DNA of 64,000 nt, taken from contig CM022302.1 of assembly GCA_011799875.1 (NCBI GenBank), positions 181,776,942 to 181,840,941 of the forward strand, in the 5' to 3' direction. The translations under genes and the position numbers were made by a program. Shown here one piece after another: positions 1-11,840 of this stretch (its first letter is position 1; every line of letters begins with the position of its first letter). The stretch is from Thinopyrum elongatum (taxonomy: Eukaryota; Streptophyta; Magnoliopsida; Poales; Poaceae). Below the pieces are notes generated by a model. It searched no databases, had not been told where the DNA came from, and saw nothing but the letters and a program-made list of their open reading frames with translations.

Positions 1-78
1 GCCTTGAAGTATGTTACTTACACTCGTGAGTTAAGCCTTCAATGTAGTGTAATTCAACTAACTGTATCATTTTCTTGT

Positions 79-1150
79 AGGTATGTGAGCAAACGTGGAG
101 AGATTATTGAAAGATTTTTGGGTATTAAGCATGTCCCAAACACAACATCGGCAGCTTTAAAGAAGGCACTTTTGGAGGTGTTCGCTAAACACGGTCTACT
201 TGTTGTGTTCATCATGAAGATGATGTTAAAACTACTCTGTATGACAAATGATGTATCTTTTCTATTGCAAAATAAGAATCCGAATATTGTTCGGGTATGC
301 GATGCACAATGTTTTATGGCTCTACTTTTCCTATGTATATTTTGTTGATCTAAACTTCTAATTGCATCATTCAGGCAATTTCTTTGGTGGCGGATGTGAG
401 AACACGTTTGGTCAATTGGAGGAATCATGGTTGGGAGTCACTCCTGGAAGATGTCAAATCATTTTGCATTGAAAATGACATCATAATCCCAAGTATGGAT
501 GAAATGGTAACAAAATGGGGTATAACAAGAAAAGGAGGACTTCACCAGGTCACCACTGATCATTTTTATCGTGTTGACACCTTTTATGTTGCTATAGACT
601 CTATTGTCAGTTTGTCACTGAGTTTGATCATCGCTTTAATAAGGCATCTTCAGAGATTCTTCAAAACTTCTCTTGTCTTGATCCAAGAGACTCATTTGCT
701 AGGTTCAATGTGAATAAGCTTGCTCGGCTTGCAGAGATTTATCATGAGGATTTCTCTAATTATGAGTGTGAGCAGATACAAGATGCTCTTGAGCTATTTG
801 TTATTCATATGAGGAGAGTTGAAGATTTCAGAGTTTGTCTTGATATTGTAAGCCTAGCTAAGAAGATGGTTGAACTTGAAAGGCATATCATGTTTCCCAC
901 AGTTTACCGCCTCATTGAGTTGGCAATGCTTTTACCAGTGGCGATGGCAACAGTTGAAAGGGCTTTCTCAGCTATGAAGATCATCAAGACCGAGTTGCGC
1001 AATAAGATGTCCGATGGTTGGCTTAATGATTTGATGGTGTGCTATATCGAATGAGGGATATTCAAAAGTCTTGATCTTGGTGAAATTAAAAAGGATTTTC
1101 AAAAGGAAGGTAGAGCTTTGCCACTGCCAGGGACTTCTAGACGGCATTAA
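79..1150 (+). pseudogene. hAT-type transposase-like (TTF/ZMYM1-like) gene remnant, 3' part
   Basis: The reading matches the C-terminal two thirds of plant TTF-type zinc-finger/hAT-dimerisation proteins. These derive from hAT transposases and are often annotated as zinc finger MYM-type protein 1-like. An exon opens after an acceptor at about 78 (DUF4371-like, 'GIKHVPNTTSAALKKALLEV'). A second exon opens after a TTCAG acceptor at 374, starting near 'LVADVRTRLVNWRNHGW'. The C-terminal hAT dimerisation motif is clear at about 930-1050 ('LLPVAMATVERAFSAMK', then 'LRNKMSDGWLNDLMVCYIE'). Breaks: a one-base frame change near 605, and a TGA at 1052-1054 after which the same frame continues to TAA at 1148-1150. 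The 5' end lies outside the window. It could be an old transposon or a decayed domesticated gene; the sequence does not distinguish these. Confidence 0.72.
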
Positions 1151-1337
1151 ATCTTCATTATCAGTATGTTTGTATGTCTAGTTATATTTAAATATATTGC
1201 TATTACCAGTGTACTAAGTTATTATGTGTAAGATCGTATAACATATTAATATACCATATTATTGTGATTTGTTTGCATCAATATTTTGTGTTGCTTTAGA
1301 TTTCACCCGCCCTCAAAAAAATTCGTCCTTCGCTACT

Positions 1338-2407
1338 GCCTGCGACTACTCGTACCGCCCTCCCAAGCTGTTCCTTGGCGATGGCACTGTCGAAGTGCTC
1401 GAGATCTTCATTCCCAACGGCACAGTGGGCATCAACATCACCAACATCATGCCATTGGGTGGATATCGATGGTGCATCCAGGCTCAACGCAAGCAGGTAC
1501 CACACATGGGGTGGCCTCAGAGAGGGAGGTCCATTCTTCGTCGCGCCGGATAGGAACAAGTTCCTTGTGTTGTCGTGCAACAACATCCAAGTCATCCTCA
1601 TGGGAGAGGATAACTCCACCATTAATGCCTGCGCCACATACTGCCCATCCTTAGAAAACTCAGACTCGCAGCCTCAGCTTATTCGGTATCTACTTCTGCA
1701 TGGCGAATGCTCGGGCCTTGGCTGCTGTGGCGGAGGCATCCCAAAAGGCTACACTTCCTACCACATCCAGCTCCAGCCTTCTAATGACTCGAGTTTTGAT
1801 GCTAAATCGTCAGTATACATAGCCGAAGAGGGTTCCTATAACATCTCAAAACTCATGTCTGAACCTCATGGCGTGGCGCTTCCTGCCTTGCTAGACTGGG
1901 TGATCAGCAATTCGTCATGTCAAAAGCAACGCTCTTCTTCACCTGCCTGCCGCAGCAGCAACAGCTTTTGTCAAAACTACACAAGCTATGTATACAATGG
2001 ATACCAGTGCCACTGCTCTGTTGGTTTTCAGGGAAACCCTTACATCCGGGACGGATGCGAAGGTACAAGTTAAATAAATTTAGTATTATTTCCTTGTCAT
2101 ACAAGTTGAAATGTAAATTGGGACGACTACAGTTTCAACTGAATAGCTATGTACATACGCTGCAGATTTGAATATTTACCGGTTTAGTTGGTTCTATAGT
2201 TTCTAAAATACTATATACATTTCCACTAGTGAGTAATTATTTTGACTTCCTTTCCAGCTTATGGTCTGTTTATATTCTGTTTTGTGTTGTGATTTGACTA
2301 GATATTGATGAGTGTGTACATAAGGAAGCCCACTCATGCCATAGAACTTGTGAAAATCTGCCTGGAACATTTCACTGCCATTGCCCCGATGGAACATATG
2401 GAAACCC
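1338..2407 (+). pseudogene. WAK-like receptor kinase copy 1, 5' segment (extracellular exons)
   Basis: This is the extracellular part of a wall-associated-kinase-like protein, a plasma-membrane receptor that in this family binds pectin or oligogalacturonides. Exon 1 runs from about 1338 to 2062 (donor AG|GTACAA). It holds the galacturonan-binding (GUB_WAK) region ('YRPPKLFLGDGTVEVLEI', 'CGGGIPKGYTSYHIQLQP') and a first EGF-like module ('CQNYTSYVYNGYQCHCSVGF'). Exon 2 starts at 2302 after a TAG acceptor and encodes a calcium-binding EGF start (DIDECVHK). Exon 2 stops abruptly at 2407, where the Gypsy LTR begins. Compared with copy 2 at 37 kb, the signal peptide and first ~60 residues are missing, and there is a frame change at about 1455-1475 between the GINI and HTWGGL segments. 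It is a pseudogene by truncation, frameshift and insertion. Confidence 0.88.
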
Positions 2408-3624
2408 TGTCGCGTGTCGGATCACGGACACCGGGAGTGAACGGACACCCCCTTTTAGAGATTCGGCACAGGGCGCAAAGAGGTCAGAGATCAACTTCGC
2501 CGGCCTTCCCGGAGAAGGTCCCGGCTACATCGACATCGAGAAGGGGGGAGGAGCAGGGCACGAATGGCACGACAGAGACATGAGCGATCTACCCAGGTTC
2601 AGGCTGCGTTGTGCGGAAACCCTACTCCTGCATGGTGGTACTCGTGGAGATCATGGTGGAGCTACAAGGATGGTTGCCGGGGGACTCATGGTGAGTGGCC
2701 CGAGCTAGACGAAGGGAAGATCCTCCCGGAGAGATAACCTCCCTTCCTATCCTAACCTTCCTTCTAGCTTGTGTATGTTTGAGTTCTGTCTTGTGTTGTT
2801 CCGTCCCTTCCTCCCGTGCCCATGGACCTCACTTTATAGCCGGAGGGGGTAGCCACAGCAGGCACGGAGGAGGTCTCATGCTTCCCTCCATTCCTAGCCG
2901 GGGATGCTTGCAGTACTTGGCGGGAAGACAGGTGGCGCTCCGTCATTGGCTTCGGATGGACGGAGATGTGTCGTCCCAAAGAGTGCCAGCTTTGGGGGCA
3001 GGCGACAAAGGTGCCAGGGGGTGGTTGAGCCCCTGACAGAGGATGGCCTCCTGATCCTCGCTGACGTCGTCTTGACATGATGGTGTCTCCTCCATCATCT
3101 TGGCGCCCAAGTATCCTTGCCCTCCTTCCCAAGCTTTAGGGAGAGCTAATCCCATCCTCCCAGGTCTTACACCAGTGCACATGCACTCCCCCGGGAATGG
3201 ATAGTGACCGGCCTCCCCGCCAGCATCACCGCTCCTCCCCGGGTGGCTGTTCTGCTGCCTGTGGCAGGACCTCCCGGGTCGTCCCCCGGGAACACCTGGT
3301 GGGAAACTCTCCTGGCTCTGCAGGACAAGCTCCACTTGGCGGGATTAGCTTGGAGTCGTGGCCGGGGTGGACATGTGCACCCGCTCATCCGCGTGCCGTG
3401 CTTCGCTACCCGCATACGCCGTCTTCATCGTCTTGGAGGACAAGCCGGGCCTTGCCCCCGTGTAGCCTTGCTGGGGCACACTGACAGACAGTGTGCCAGC
3501 AGGCTCGTCCTGTCAGGGTACACGGCGAGAAGGTACCCTGGTCTTGGTCTTCTCTTGGTGGGCCCTCAGGGGGTGGACCCGCTTTGGCAGGAGCAATGTG
3601 GCCCTGGATTCCATTGTTGCGACA
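2408..3624 (-). repeat. Left (3') LTR of element A
   Basis: The LTR starts TGTCGCGTGTCGG and ends TGTTGCGACA, with terminal inverted TGTCGC/GCGACA. It aligns over its whole length with the right LTR at 23801-26569. By eye the two copies differ at roughly 5% of positions in the stretches I compared. Open frames inside it are not coding. On the minus strand, the sequence just upstream of this LTR (plus 3625-3640) is a G-rich tract that would be the polypurine tract. Confidence 0.88.
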
Positions 3625-4060
3625 GAAGCCCCCGGGCATGGCCACGGCAGACTCTTGCGGCTGGCGGGGCTATGGCCTAAATAGTCAAAGTGGGGCCGCC
3701 AGGTATTGTCCGGTCTTCTGAGTTGTCTTGTCACGTCTCCGGGGCGGCGATGTCAGCGTAACGCCTGCTGACTGTAACCGGAGTCCTCGAAGTAGTCCAA
3801 CGGGCGGCAGCGTGTAAAGCGCGCCGGCCCCTCGATCTCCACGCGAAGAGGAAGCATGGGGCTAGTGGAGCCCGACGCGGTCTCGACGGTGATGACACGT
3901 GGCATGGCGAAGAGGTGGGGTATTTATGCCTATGAAGGCAGGTTCCCAGTGCCACGCCAACCCTCGAAGAAATCCCCAAATCTCCTCTGATCCAGAGCGC
4001 ATATTCTTCCCCAGCGCGCACACCCATCGCCTCGCTCCTAGCCCCCATCCTTCAGCCTCG
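3625..4060. other. Interior of element A between the 3' LTR and the antisense ORF
   Basis: Non-coding interior. It contains the presumed 5' leader of the plus-strand antisense ORF. No separate gene or RNA was recognised. Confidence 0.5.
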
Positions 4061-4618
4061 ATGGGAAACCGCACAGGCGTGAGCAAGAAGAAGGCCGTGC
4101 CCGCGGTGTCGAAGGCGACCTCGAAGGCGAGGCCCCAGCCGAGTAGAGTTAGAAGTGCTCTGTTCAAGAGCTCCCTGGCTTCCGAAGAGGCCGTCAAGAA
4201 GGTCCGGTTGGTGGCCGCCACCAAGTTCAATGAGAACAAGAGTACCATCATCCGTTGTACCTACGGCGAGCAGAAGGACGACGAGATGGTCCTATTCTGG
4301 CTCTTCATGGGTATGGGTCTGGTTCGCCCTTTCCCATACTTCTTCAAAGCAGTGCTGGAAACGTATGGCCTGCAGGTTCTCCATCTGCACCCATCGGCAG
4401 TACTGAGAGATGGTGATTCTCTCCGTGATCGGCCGGAGGACATGGGTGATCAACTTCGACAAGCGGTCAGCCGAGTAAGCACTCAACCTTCAAGCTCTTC
4501 CCAGGTGCGTAAATCCATCACACACCATTCTAGCACTCATGGTCTGCGTTGTCTTCTTGTTCCCCGGGATGCCGATCTCGACAACCTTGTCGGGGACGCT
4601 AAGCGTCCACGGCTCTCA
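4061..4618 (+). pseudogene. Antisense ORF of element A, first part (putative gypsy-type transposon domain)
   Basis: This is the start of a protein encoded on the strand opposite to gag. The ATG at 4061 begins 'MGNRTGVSKKKAVPAVSK', a lysine-rich N-terminus. 'DDEMVLFWLFMGMGLVRPF' and 'FFKAVLETYGLQVLHLHPSA' follow, which resemble the plant 'putative gypsy type transposon' domain (Pfam Transposase_28-like). The core domain looks shorter than usual after 'VLRDGD'. The reading ends at 'KRPRLS', exactly where the solo LTR begins at 4619. The frame resumes on the other side at 19838. Function is unknown; in related elements such proteins are encoded antisense near the 3' LTR. Confidence 0.66.
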
Positions 4619-6737
4619 TGTGGCAGCCCGGCTCAGAGGAACCGGAACACCCTGTATCCCAGCCCAGAGATCAAGTCTTCTGGAATATGGCACTGCTTAG
4701 CATAGAACAAATCAGCTCTTATTACAAAAGATATGGGTACAAGGGTTCCGATATAACAGGGAATTACATCGACACGGCGACACTACGCCTGCCAAGGTTG
4801 CTCTATGCAAGCAGCAGAACAACTCATAGTAGCGGAAGAACTTCTAGCAGCAGAACAACAACGACGGTGATGAACTCCACTCCGCAGGGACTGTAGCTGG
4901 AACGCTTATCCTAGCTCGCAAACTCGGGATCCTTGGCAATCAAGCAAACATGGCATAACCTGCAAACTGGCATGACACGCCAGGTGAGTACTTTGAATTA
5001 ACTCGCAAGCTCACAGCAACCAAAAGCAATCAAAACAAACAACAGCATGGCATTTACAGGTTACTTAGCAATGATGAACATGATACCACTAGAACAGTAT
5101 GCGCATGGCATGAACATATGAACACGATGACACTAGCATGCAGCATGTTTAAACTATAATGATTCACTTACTCTGTTTGGAGGTTACCTCATAACCAGCA
5201 CATGCATCAACTTACCATCGTGGACATCACACAACAATCTCAGGTTCAACCAAGCTTGGTATTAACAATACCGTAGTGACCACATGACCACAAGGTGCTT
5301 GATCTTTACCCGGGATCATCACATGACACCATAAATATCAACCAACCTCGGTATCCATGATACCACTGTGATCCTCTCACGATCACATAAAGATCAACCA
5401 ACTTCTTTCCTCATCGAACCAGGGTTGTTATAAGTCAGGTTATTATTACTGTTGACCCATAGTGTGACCTACTACGAACTGGGCCCATATCCGTGGGCAC
5501 GGCTATCGATAGATTATACACTCTGCAGAGGTTAGTACACTGTACCCACATCATAGAACCCATGGCCTCGTACTCCCATTCGGGTGGACCAACGGCGTTC
5601 CGACAAAACCGATCTACTGCATGACACTCTCCCCGCCACTCCGACAAACTCCCCTTTGGGATAAGTCCTGGGTGGTCCCGATGTCACTGTGTGACACCCA
5701 ACGGCCACCGTCGTGGCAAAACAAAAATGGTCCCAAACGGGGACAATGGATCCATACAACTCGAGCACACAAGGCTTATACCGGCCTACCTGATCAGGGT
5801 AGCGCACGCGTATAACCTTCCCTAGTTGGAGGCACCGGCGAGAGGCATGACAATAAACCCAATCAGGGCCCCCCATAAGGCAAGTGTGGCTGCACTGGTC
5901 AGCTCGATTTGATGGCACTGTGACTCAGCCAACAGATGTTCAAGTTCGATTAAAGTCTGGTTAAACTTGATTGGTGAAAAGCTGAGTCACAATAACATGA
6001 TGAAATAGCAATGCATATGAGCATGATACCAACATGAGCATGGATGAGCAACATCACTATTTAGCATATCAACAACAATAAATCATTCTCCAAATGCAAA
6101 GGAGCATGGCATACCAATGAGCATGAATAACACAAGTACAACCCTCATATGAACATAGCATGACTATTAGCTTCAGAAAAAGACTTACTAGAATATCACG
6201 TGATAATAATACTAGCAGGTAATCATTTAACCAACAGATGCAAAATGATCATATCATAAAGGTAAGCATGGATTCACGAGCATATATATATAACATTCAG
6301 AAAATATTAGCATGCACAAACAAATTTTAATATTCAAGTAGGAACCACGGGTACTGCAGGACCATCATGCAAGTGGCTGTCGTGGCTTGCCTAGGGATGA
6401 AGAATACTCCGGGGAGAAGTGAGATGAAGTCACGGAACGATTCGCCGGAACATTTCTCTCTCGGAGGGGGCTAGATAAGGGCAAGGGCAAAATGGTCATT
6501 TCCAGTATGTGAACACATAGTGAAAATTGTACCAACAGAACGGGCTTGATGAGACGAAGACGTGGGCTTTGGAATCACCTGATTCGGAGTTACGGTCGAG
6601 AAGATACGAGAGGTGGAAGATCAGGGACTAATCTGTAAAAGTTTTCTCACAAACAAGTCCCTGGCGATTAAAACAGAAAACGCATTTCAGAGAAATACTC
6701 TTTCAGAATTGAGAAAGCGTACTTTGGACCGGAGTAG

Positions 6738-6990
6738 CACTACTAGGAAAAAGGCTGCTAGTAGCGTGGGTTTTATAGGTAGCAGTAGCGCTGGTGCACG
6801 CGCTACTGCTATAGTGCTACAGCTAAACTTTAGCAGTAGCGCGGTTTTTACCCAGCGCTACTGCTACCTATATCTAGTAGTAGCGCGCTTCTGTCCATCG
6901 CTACTGCTAATACTAGTAGCGCGCCCCTACAACCAACGCTACTGGTAAGGCAGCGCTGCTGCTACTCCAAAACCCCTCGCTACTGCTAGT
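6738..6990. repeat. Left subterminal repeat array of CACTA element C
   Basis: Ten or so copies of an ~11-12-bp motif (AGCAGTAGCGC or GCGCTACTGCT) occur in alternating orientation after the terminal CACTACTAGGAAAA. In the En/Spm family such subterminal motifs are binding sites for the TnpA-type protein and are needed for transposition. That role is inferred here from the family. Confidence 0.82.
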
Positions 6991-7242
6991 ATTTTCTTTT
7001 TTTTTATTTTGCTGTATTCGTATTTTTACAGGTTTTATACAATTACAACATACACATACACTGAAACTATATGTAAAAGCAATGTCTCATCATCATCATC
7101 GAAGTGGTACAACATAGTCTCATCATATCATCATTATCGAACACAAATGATGTCGATCTCATCATCATCTCGAAATAGCGATACAAGTTAATGATCACAT
7201 GTCTCTTACATTGTCACCGCAGACACATGTTTCATCATCTAC

Positions 7243-7493
7243 CTAAACTATGACATATGAGATAAGAGCGATCATGATGAGCGAAAGCGGGATTATGTAG
7301 TAGTTTCTGTGGCGCTGGTTCTGAATCCCCTGTTGCGCTATGAATCTCAAGTAACTAGCTTCGGCTTCCGCTCTGCTATCAAACCCTTTCTGGCTTCCGC
7401 CCGAGAAGCCAGAAACTTGAGCCTGACACTCTGGCCACTCATCGTACACACCCGGAAATGCCCTACGTACACGGCATACCACTTCTTCGCCAT
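7243..7493 (-). pseudogene. Small viroplasmin / RNase H1 N-terminal-type ORF with hydrophobic tail
   Basis: A minus-strand ATG at 7491-7493 opens 'MAKKWYAVYVGHF'. A one-base frame change near 7456 then shifts the reading to 'FPGVYDEWPECQAQVSGFSG', followed by 'QKGFDSRAEAEASYLRF'. This is the hallmark pattern of the short hybrid-nucleic-acid-binding domain at the N-terminus of eukaryotic RNase H1, shared with the caulimovirus viroplasmin family (Pfam Cauli_VI). About 16 hydrophobic residues close the ORF ('YYIIPLSLIMIALISYVIV'), which looks like a tail-anchor membrane segment; the stop is at 7243-7245. It lies inside the CACTA, downstream of the C48-like gene and on the same strand, so it may be that gene's last exon or a separate cargo gene. 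The domain call is fairly secure. Function in the transposon is unknown. Confidence 0.68.
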
Positions 7494-7519
7494 CGTTGAT
7501 CTATATACCTGTCAGAGAT

Positions 7520-7520
<1 letters not shown>

Positions 7521-7558
<38 letters not shown>
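7521..7558. repeat. (CA)19 microsatellite
   Basis: A perfect CA dinucleotide run of 38 bases is followed by a short TA/TATG tract to about 7577. It lies just upstream (minus strand) of the viroplasmin-like ORF inside the CACTA. Confidence 0.95.
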
Positions 7559-7565
<7 letters not shown>

Positions 7566-7804
7566 GTATATATATCATGAAGCGAATTCAACGATAATAT
7601 GCAACATAAGATACGTCGGCCTGTGGGGAGAAACAGTTATGAAATAGAAGCAACATATATAGTAAACATAGTTAACAAATTTCATCGTACCGAAACTAAG
7701 TAACTAGAGCGCGGCACCATTTACATCTAATAGTTTCGTCGTACTGAGACATTCGAAATTTCGTCGTATAGAAAGTAACAAGTAACTAAACAGACACATT
7801 GTTT

Positions 7805-10800
7805 TTAAGCAGTGCACTCTTCCCATCTGTCCATATCCGGGAGGGTGCACCCAAGCTTAGTGAAAGGCGTCATGTCCTGACGCTGTAGGGCTATGCGGGT
7901 TCGAACGTCAGCTCGCGATATTGGGCCACCGTAGAACATCCCATTCTATTCGAGGACATCTTTCATGATGATGGACGCAATTTCCTGCTGGATCCGGTAG
8001 AAATCATTTCGAAGTCGATTATCCGGCACGGCTCCAAAGGCTTCGGCCCATCTCTGGATATGGGTATCGGATGAAGATTTCATGCAAAGTGATTGCACAT
8101 CCCTTCTGTACTCCATCATTAGATGGATGCGTAGAATCCATCATTCTCACTTCTTGCCGGTTGCTGGATGCAACAGAAGTCAGTCTTGTGGCCGAAACAC
8201 GGCCTGGCCTTATTTGTTTTTTTGCATTGGATGTAGCCACCATGCAAGCTGAAGCCCAGGAGAGCTCTGTCCAGAACATACTTTATGTGTGTGTAATATT
8301 TCTTCTGTATGTTCTTCGACGGATCCAAATATAGAGCGCGGGAGTAACGCGGGTAAAGAATGATGAGAACGGCACGACACCCCCCGCTGCGCAAAATACA
8401 CGATCAAGTTAGCCTCCATGCGTGCAAAGTAATTAATAAAATGCACGAAAGGATGTATGTGTTATAGTGGCTATCCGCGGATGACTTACCCGGGATGATA
8501 AGGTAGGAGAATCGTTTGTTTGTCCTTATTGCTGAGCAAGAATTCTTTGATGTACTGACTCGCATATTGACGGTTGGCTTCGTTGATCGACAAGAAGCCC
8601 TCATGCATGTAGTATGGGTCCGCGACCGCAAGACCAGTGACTTGCTCTCTCCTGACGATGTAGTTCATGTGCAGCGCATGCAGGCGGACGAACGTAAAAT
8701 CGAGTGTCCTCATTTGAAACATCTGGAAGATGTAATCAAATCGCAGGAAGAAGAGGTCCGCGGGGCATGTGTGGACATACATCTTGCAACTGCTCGGCAC
8801 ATGAACCGTATAAAGTGGGTATCCTGGATCATCCTAGGCGAGGAGGCTTCTCTCTGTCGAAAGCACATGGTCATGGAGTCTCCTGAGATCCCCTATTATG
8901 GCTTCTAGCGCATTCGCCAGTACCATTGGCTTTCTCGCGACATGGATTAATGGCGCATGTTTCATCGGTACACTGTTAACCTTGGTCGAAGGCGGCTGGC
9001 TGCTAGAACCAACATTGGCAGCTTTATTGGCTTTTCTCGCCGCCGGTCTCTTCCTCTACTTCTTCTTGGTGGGCTCAGGTGCTGGTGGGTCTGTCAGACC
9101 CTCCCTGACCACCACCCCTAGTGTTGTCGGGCTCAGCATTGGACGACTCTGGCTAATTAGTTGAGCTTGGGTGGAACCGGCATCTGGAGGCGTGTCCTGC
9201 GAGGATTGCATGAACAAAGACTTCTTGCACCCCCGAGGACGTTCCGGCTCTGGTACATGCATCTTATATTCATATGGTTGACTCATTGTTACTTCGTTGT
9301 CAAAGGCGGTATTGAGATACTGGAGAGGGTCATCCTCCTCCATGTCATGATCCATATCTTCTTCCATGGGGCAGATGGCATCATCCGCGGGAACGGTTGA
9401 CCCTCCTTCCTCGTGTCTCTCGATCTCACCAAGCAGCACAGACGATGGTTGTAGTTGTGTAGGTGGGGTTGTGGTCATACCTTCCTGAGGTCCCGTTGGT
9501 GTGCTCCCGGCCACCTCGACACGAAGAAGATTTTTCGGCCATAGGATCGGCCAATTTTTGCATTGGCCAAGCTGCATGGGGGTCTCGTCATCCTCTCCAT
9601 CGGCTTGTATCGGACGAGGGAAACCCTCATAGCCCGCTTTCACACTCGCCATGGAGACCCTTAAGGCGTTATCAGGCATCTGTCGACGGTGGAACAATCG
9701 ATCCTTGGGCTTCACTATAGTACCCTTCCCCACATCCACCAACCCGCCCTTCATGTGGTAACGGAGGGTGCACGAAGTGGAGTCGGCCTGCGAAGACATG
9801 TATACGTGCAGCGTCAGAGATCCAAAAATAATGGCAACTGAAGATTAATTAATTAGTTGTGTTGATGAGGGTGCGACGCGTATTTACCGTGAGGGCATCG
9901 AGCTCAGCCAATGTCGACGGCCCGACATTCAAGCCAGAGATGGAGCTAGGGCTGCTGTGAGAGCTGGGTGCGGGAGCAGGTGCTGGCGGAGTAGGTGCGG
10001 GTGCGGTTGCCATAGTAGGTACGGGTGTGGGTGCGGTGTTCATGGACTTGCTCCCGGTGAAGCTGGGCATGGGAAAATCAGTTGGCGCCGCGTTTGGATT
10101 TTATTGCACCCAGCTGACCACAGCTGGAATCAAGCTTGTAAAGGCAGCTGCCATATCATTTCTACAGGCAGCTACCGCTTCCCGGATTGCCTCAGCTTTG
10201 GTATCAGCTCTTGTTTTCTCGACCGCCCGTGCCACCTTCTCGTCGATAGTCACTTGACTGAACTTCTTTCTCTGTCTTTTGGCCTCGGGGTCCTTGTTAT
10301 AATAGTACTTCCACGTGGCACCGTCCCCGGCGCCGTGCACACGTCCATATTGTGGCCGCTGGCCCAGTGGGTGTCCCATCATTATGTTCATGGCCCTGTT
10401 GAAAGGAGTGTCCCACTTGTACTTCGCCGACGACTGAGTCGACGAGTCGCTTTCGGCCACAAGCTTGTGTTGCTCTCTCTACAAAATGGAGCGTGAATCA
10501 TTTACGAATGCGACTAGAATGTAGTAGACTTCATTGATCAGAAGCTAATATGTAAGGTGGTAAAAGGATAATTACCAGTAATCTCATGAATTGCCTAGTC
10601 GGCCCGTCGGTGAAAAAAATCTTTTTTTAGGGTCCCACGAGAATCGGGCCCCGATGAAGTCGTGCTACTGCTGGTCGGTGAACTCAGCCAATGGGTCTGG
10701 GATCCCCTGATGTTCACGTTCTGCGTCCTCCTTAGCCCACACGGGCCTCTTTCCCGTGTAACCACGACTTCCAAGGCGGTGGTTCCCCATGTTCTTTGCC

Positions 10801-11532
10801 TGCAGCTGCTTGCCTCTCTCCGACCTGGCCTTGGCAGCTTCTTCATTGCAAGTCTCCTTGAACTTTTCAAAGTCCTCTATCGTAATTTTCGGATTGTCTG
10901 CAATAATCTCGGCGTAGGTTTCATGGTCTACTTCAATCGCCTTTTTCACCCTAGTTTTCCAAGTGCTCAATGCGTTGCTGAACTTCCCTAGGGCTTTGTT
11001 GTTGATTTTTTTTCATGGCATCATCTTCCCATGGGTCGACATCCTCATTCCGACCGGGGAACAAGAATCTTGCATGCAACCTAGTTAGGAGCAGCTTCTT
11101 CAAATGTTCATTCTTTCGTATTTTTGTGGTGTTGATGTTAGCGGTATCCCGTAGGATGCATGCTAGTTGGTTGCTGTAACACGCTGCCACTTCCTGCGGC
11201 TCTGTTGGCTCGAACTCACCAGGGTGCACCGCCGTGACCACCAGTCTTCCGGTGCCGAGCTCATTTGGGCGTCGTGTCCTCTTTGCCTTCTTTCCTTCAC
11301 TGGCTTGGGAGGTCCCACCTTCCGTGCTGTCGTTAGCAACATCATCAGGGCCCGTCTCAGTGCCGGTGTTGGTGGCATCAGTGTCGGCGCCGGCACCACC
11401 ACCGTCGTCGTCCGTCATGACAAGGGGGTCCTGACACCCAGCTTGTCTCTCCTGATCCGCCAGAAAGTCGAGGTAGGTGTGTGCTCGACCTTCTTGGGAC
11501 TGAGAACCTCCGGCCTCATCAATGTCGGTCAT
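7805..11532 (-). pseudogene. CACTA second gene: Transposase_24-like region plus Ulp1/C48 protease-like region
   Basis: Read on the minus strand from an ATG at 11532 ('MTDIDEAGGSQSQEGRAHTY'). There is an acidic N-terminus, then 'RLVVTAVHPGEFEPTEPQEV', a Lys-rich segment, and 'MNIMMGHPLGQRPQYGRVHG' at about 10340-10400. That last motif is the signature of plant Ptta/En/Spm transposases (Pfam Transposase_24). A Pro/Ala-rich linker (9850-10070) and an acidic segment (9056-9799) follow. The C-terminal part reads 'DKQTILLPYHPG' (8490-8525), then 'AVLIILYPRYSRALYLDPS' and 'FGHKTDFCCIQQP' (8130-8370), then 'WAEAFGAVPDNRLRNDFYRI' to a stop at 7805. These resemble the Ulp1/C48 cysteine-protease-like domain common in grass transposons. 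Several frame changes are present; some gaps may be introns (for example near 9800-9850 and 10480-10580). I did not identify a complete catalytic triad. Confidence 0.72.
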
Positions 11533-11661
11533 GTTTCCTAGGGTTCAATGTCGTAGTTGTTAAATTATTGAGCTTTATATAATAAAGTGAATAATGACCA
11601 AAAAAGTGACCTTTGTTTTGCTTGAATGTCATTTCATTCCCGTCGCAACAAATCTTGAGCA

Positions 11662-11840
11662 CTCGATATGTCCAACTTTCTAGCACAAGTCATGCCGAAA
11701 TTCACGGAAAATTTTGGCATGACCTATGCTAGAAAGTGCACATATAGAGCGCCTGAAATTTGCCGGAATGGAAATGAATCAACATTTCCGGCAAAACATA
11801 GGTCACTCACAATCGGTTTCCCTGCAAATGACAATAAGCA
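11662..11840 (-). promoter_or_regulatory. Upstream module of the second CACTA gene (copy 1 of a duplicated module)
   Basis: This ~180-bp stretch lies 5' (minus strand) of the ATG at 11532. About 100 bp of it (11697-11800) aligns with 16692-16795, upstream of the TNP2 gene. It contains nested inverted repeats: GTCATGCC/GGCATGAC around 11688-11722, and TTTGCCGGAA/TTCCGGCAAA around 11758-11795. A promoter or transposase-binding role is inferred from position and duplication only. Confidence 0.5.

Noticed and set aside
2695..3734. Many overlapping ORFs in the left LTR of element A (also 24156-24730)
   Set aside because: They lie within an LTR, are present in both LTR copies, and have no protein motif. 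LTRs are not coding.
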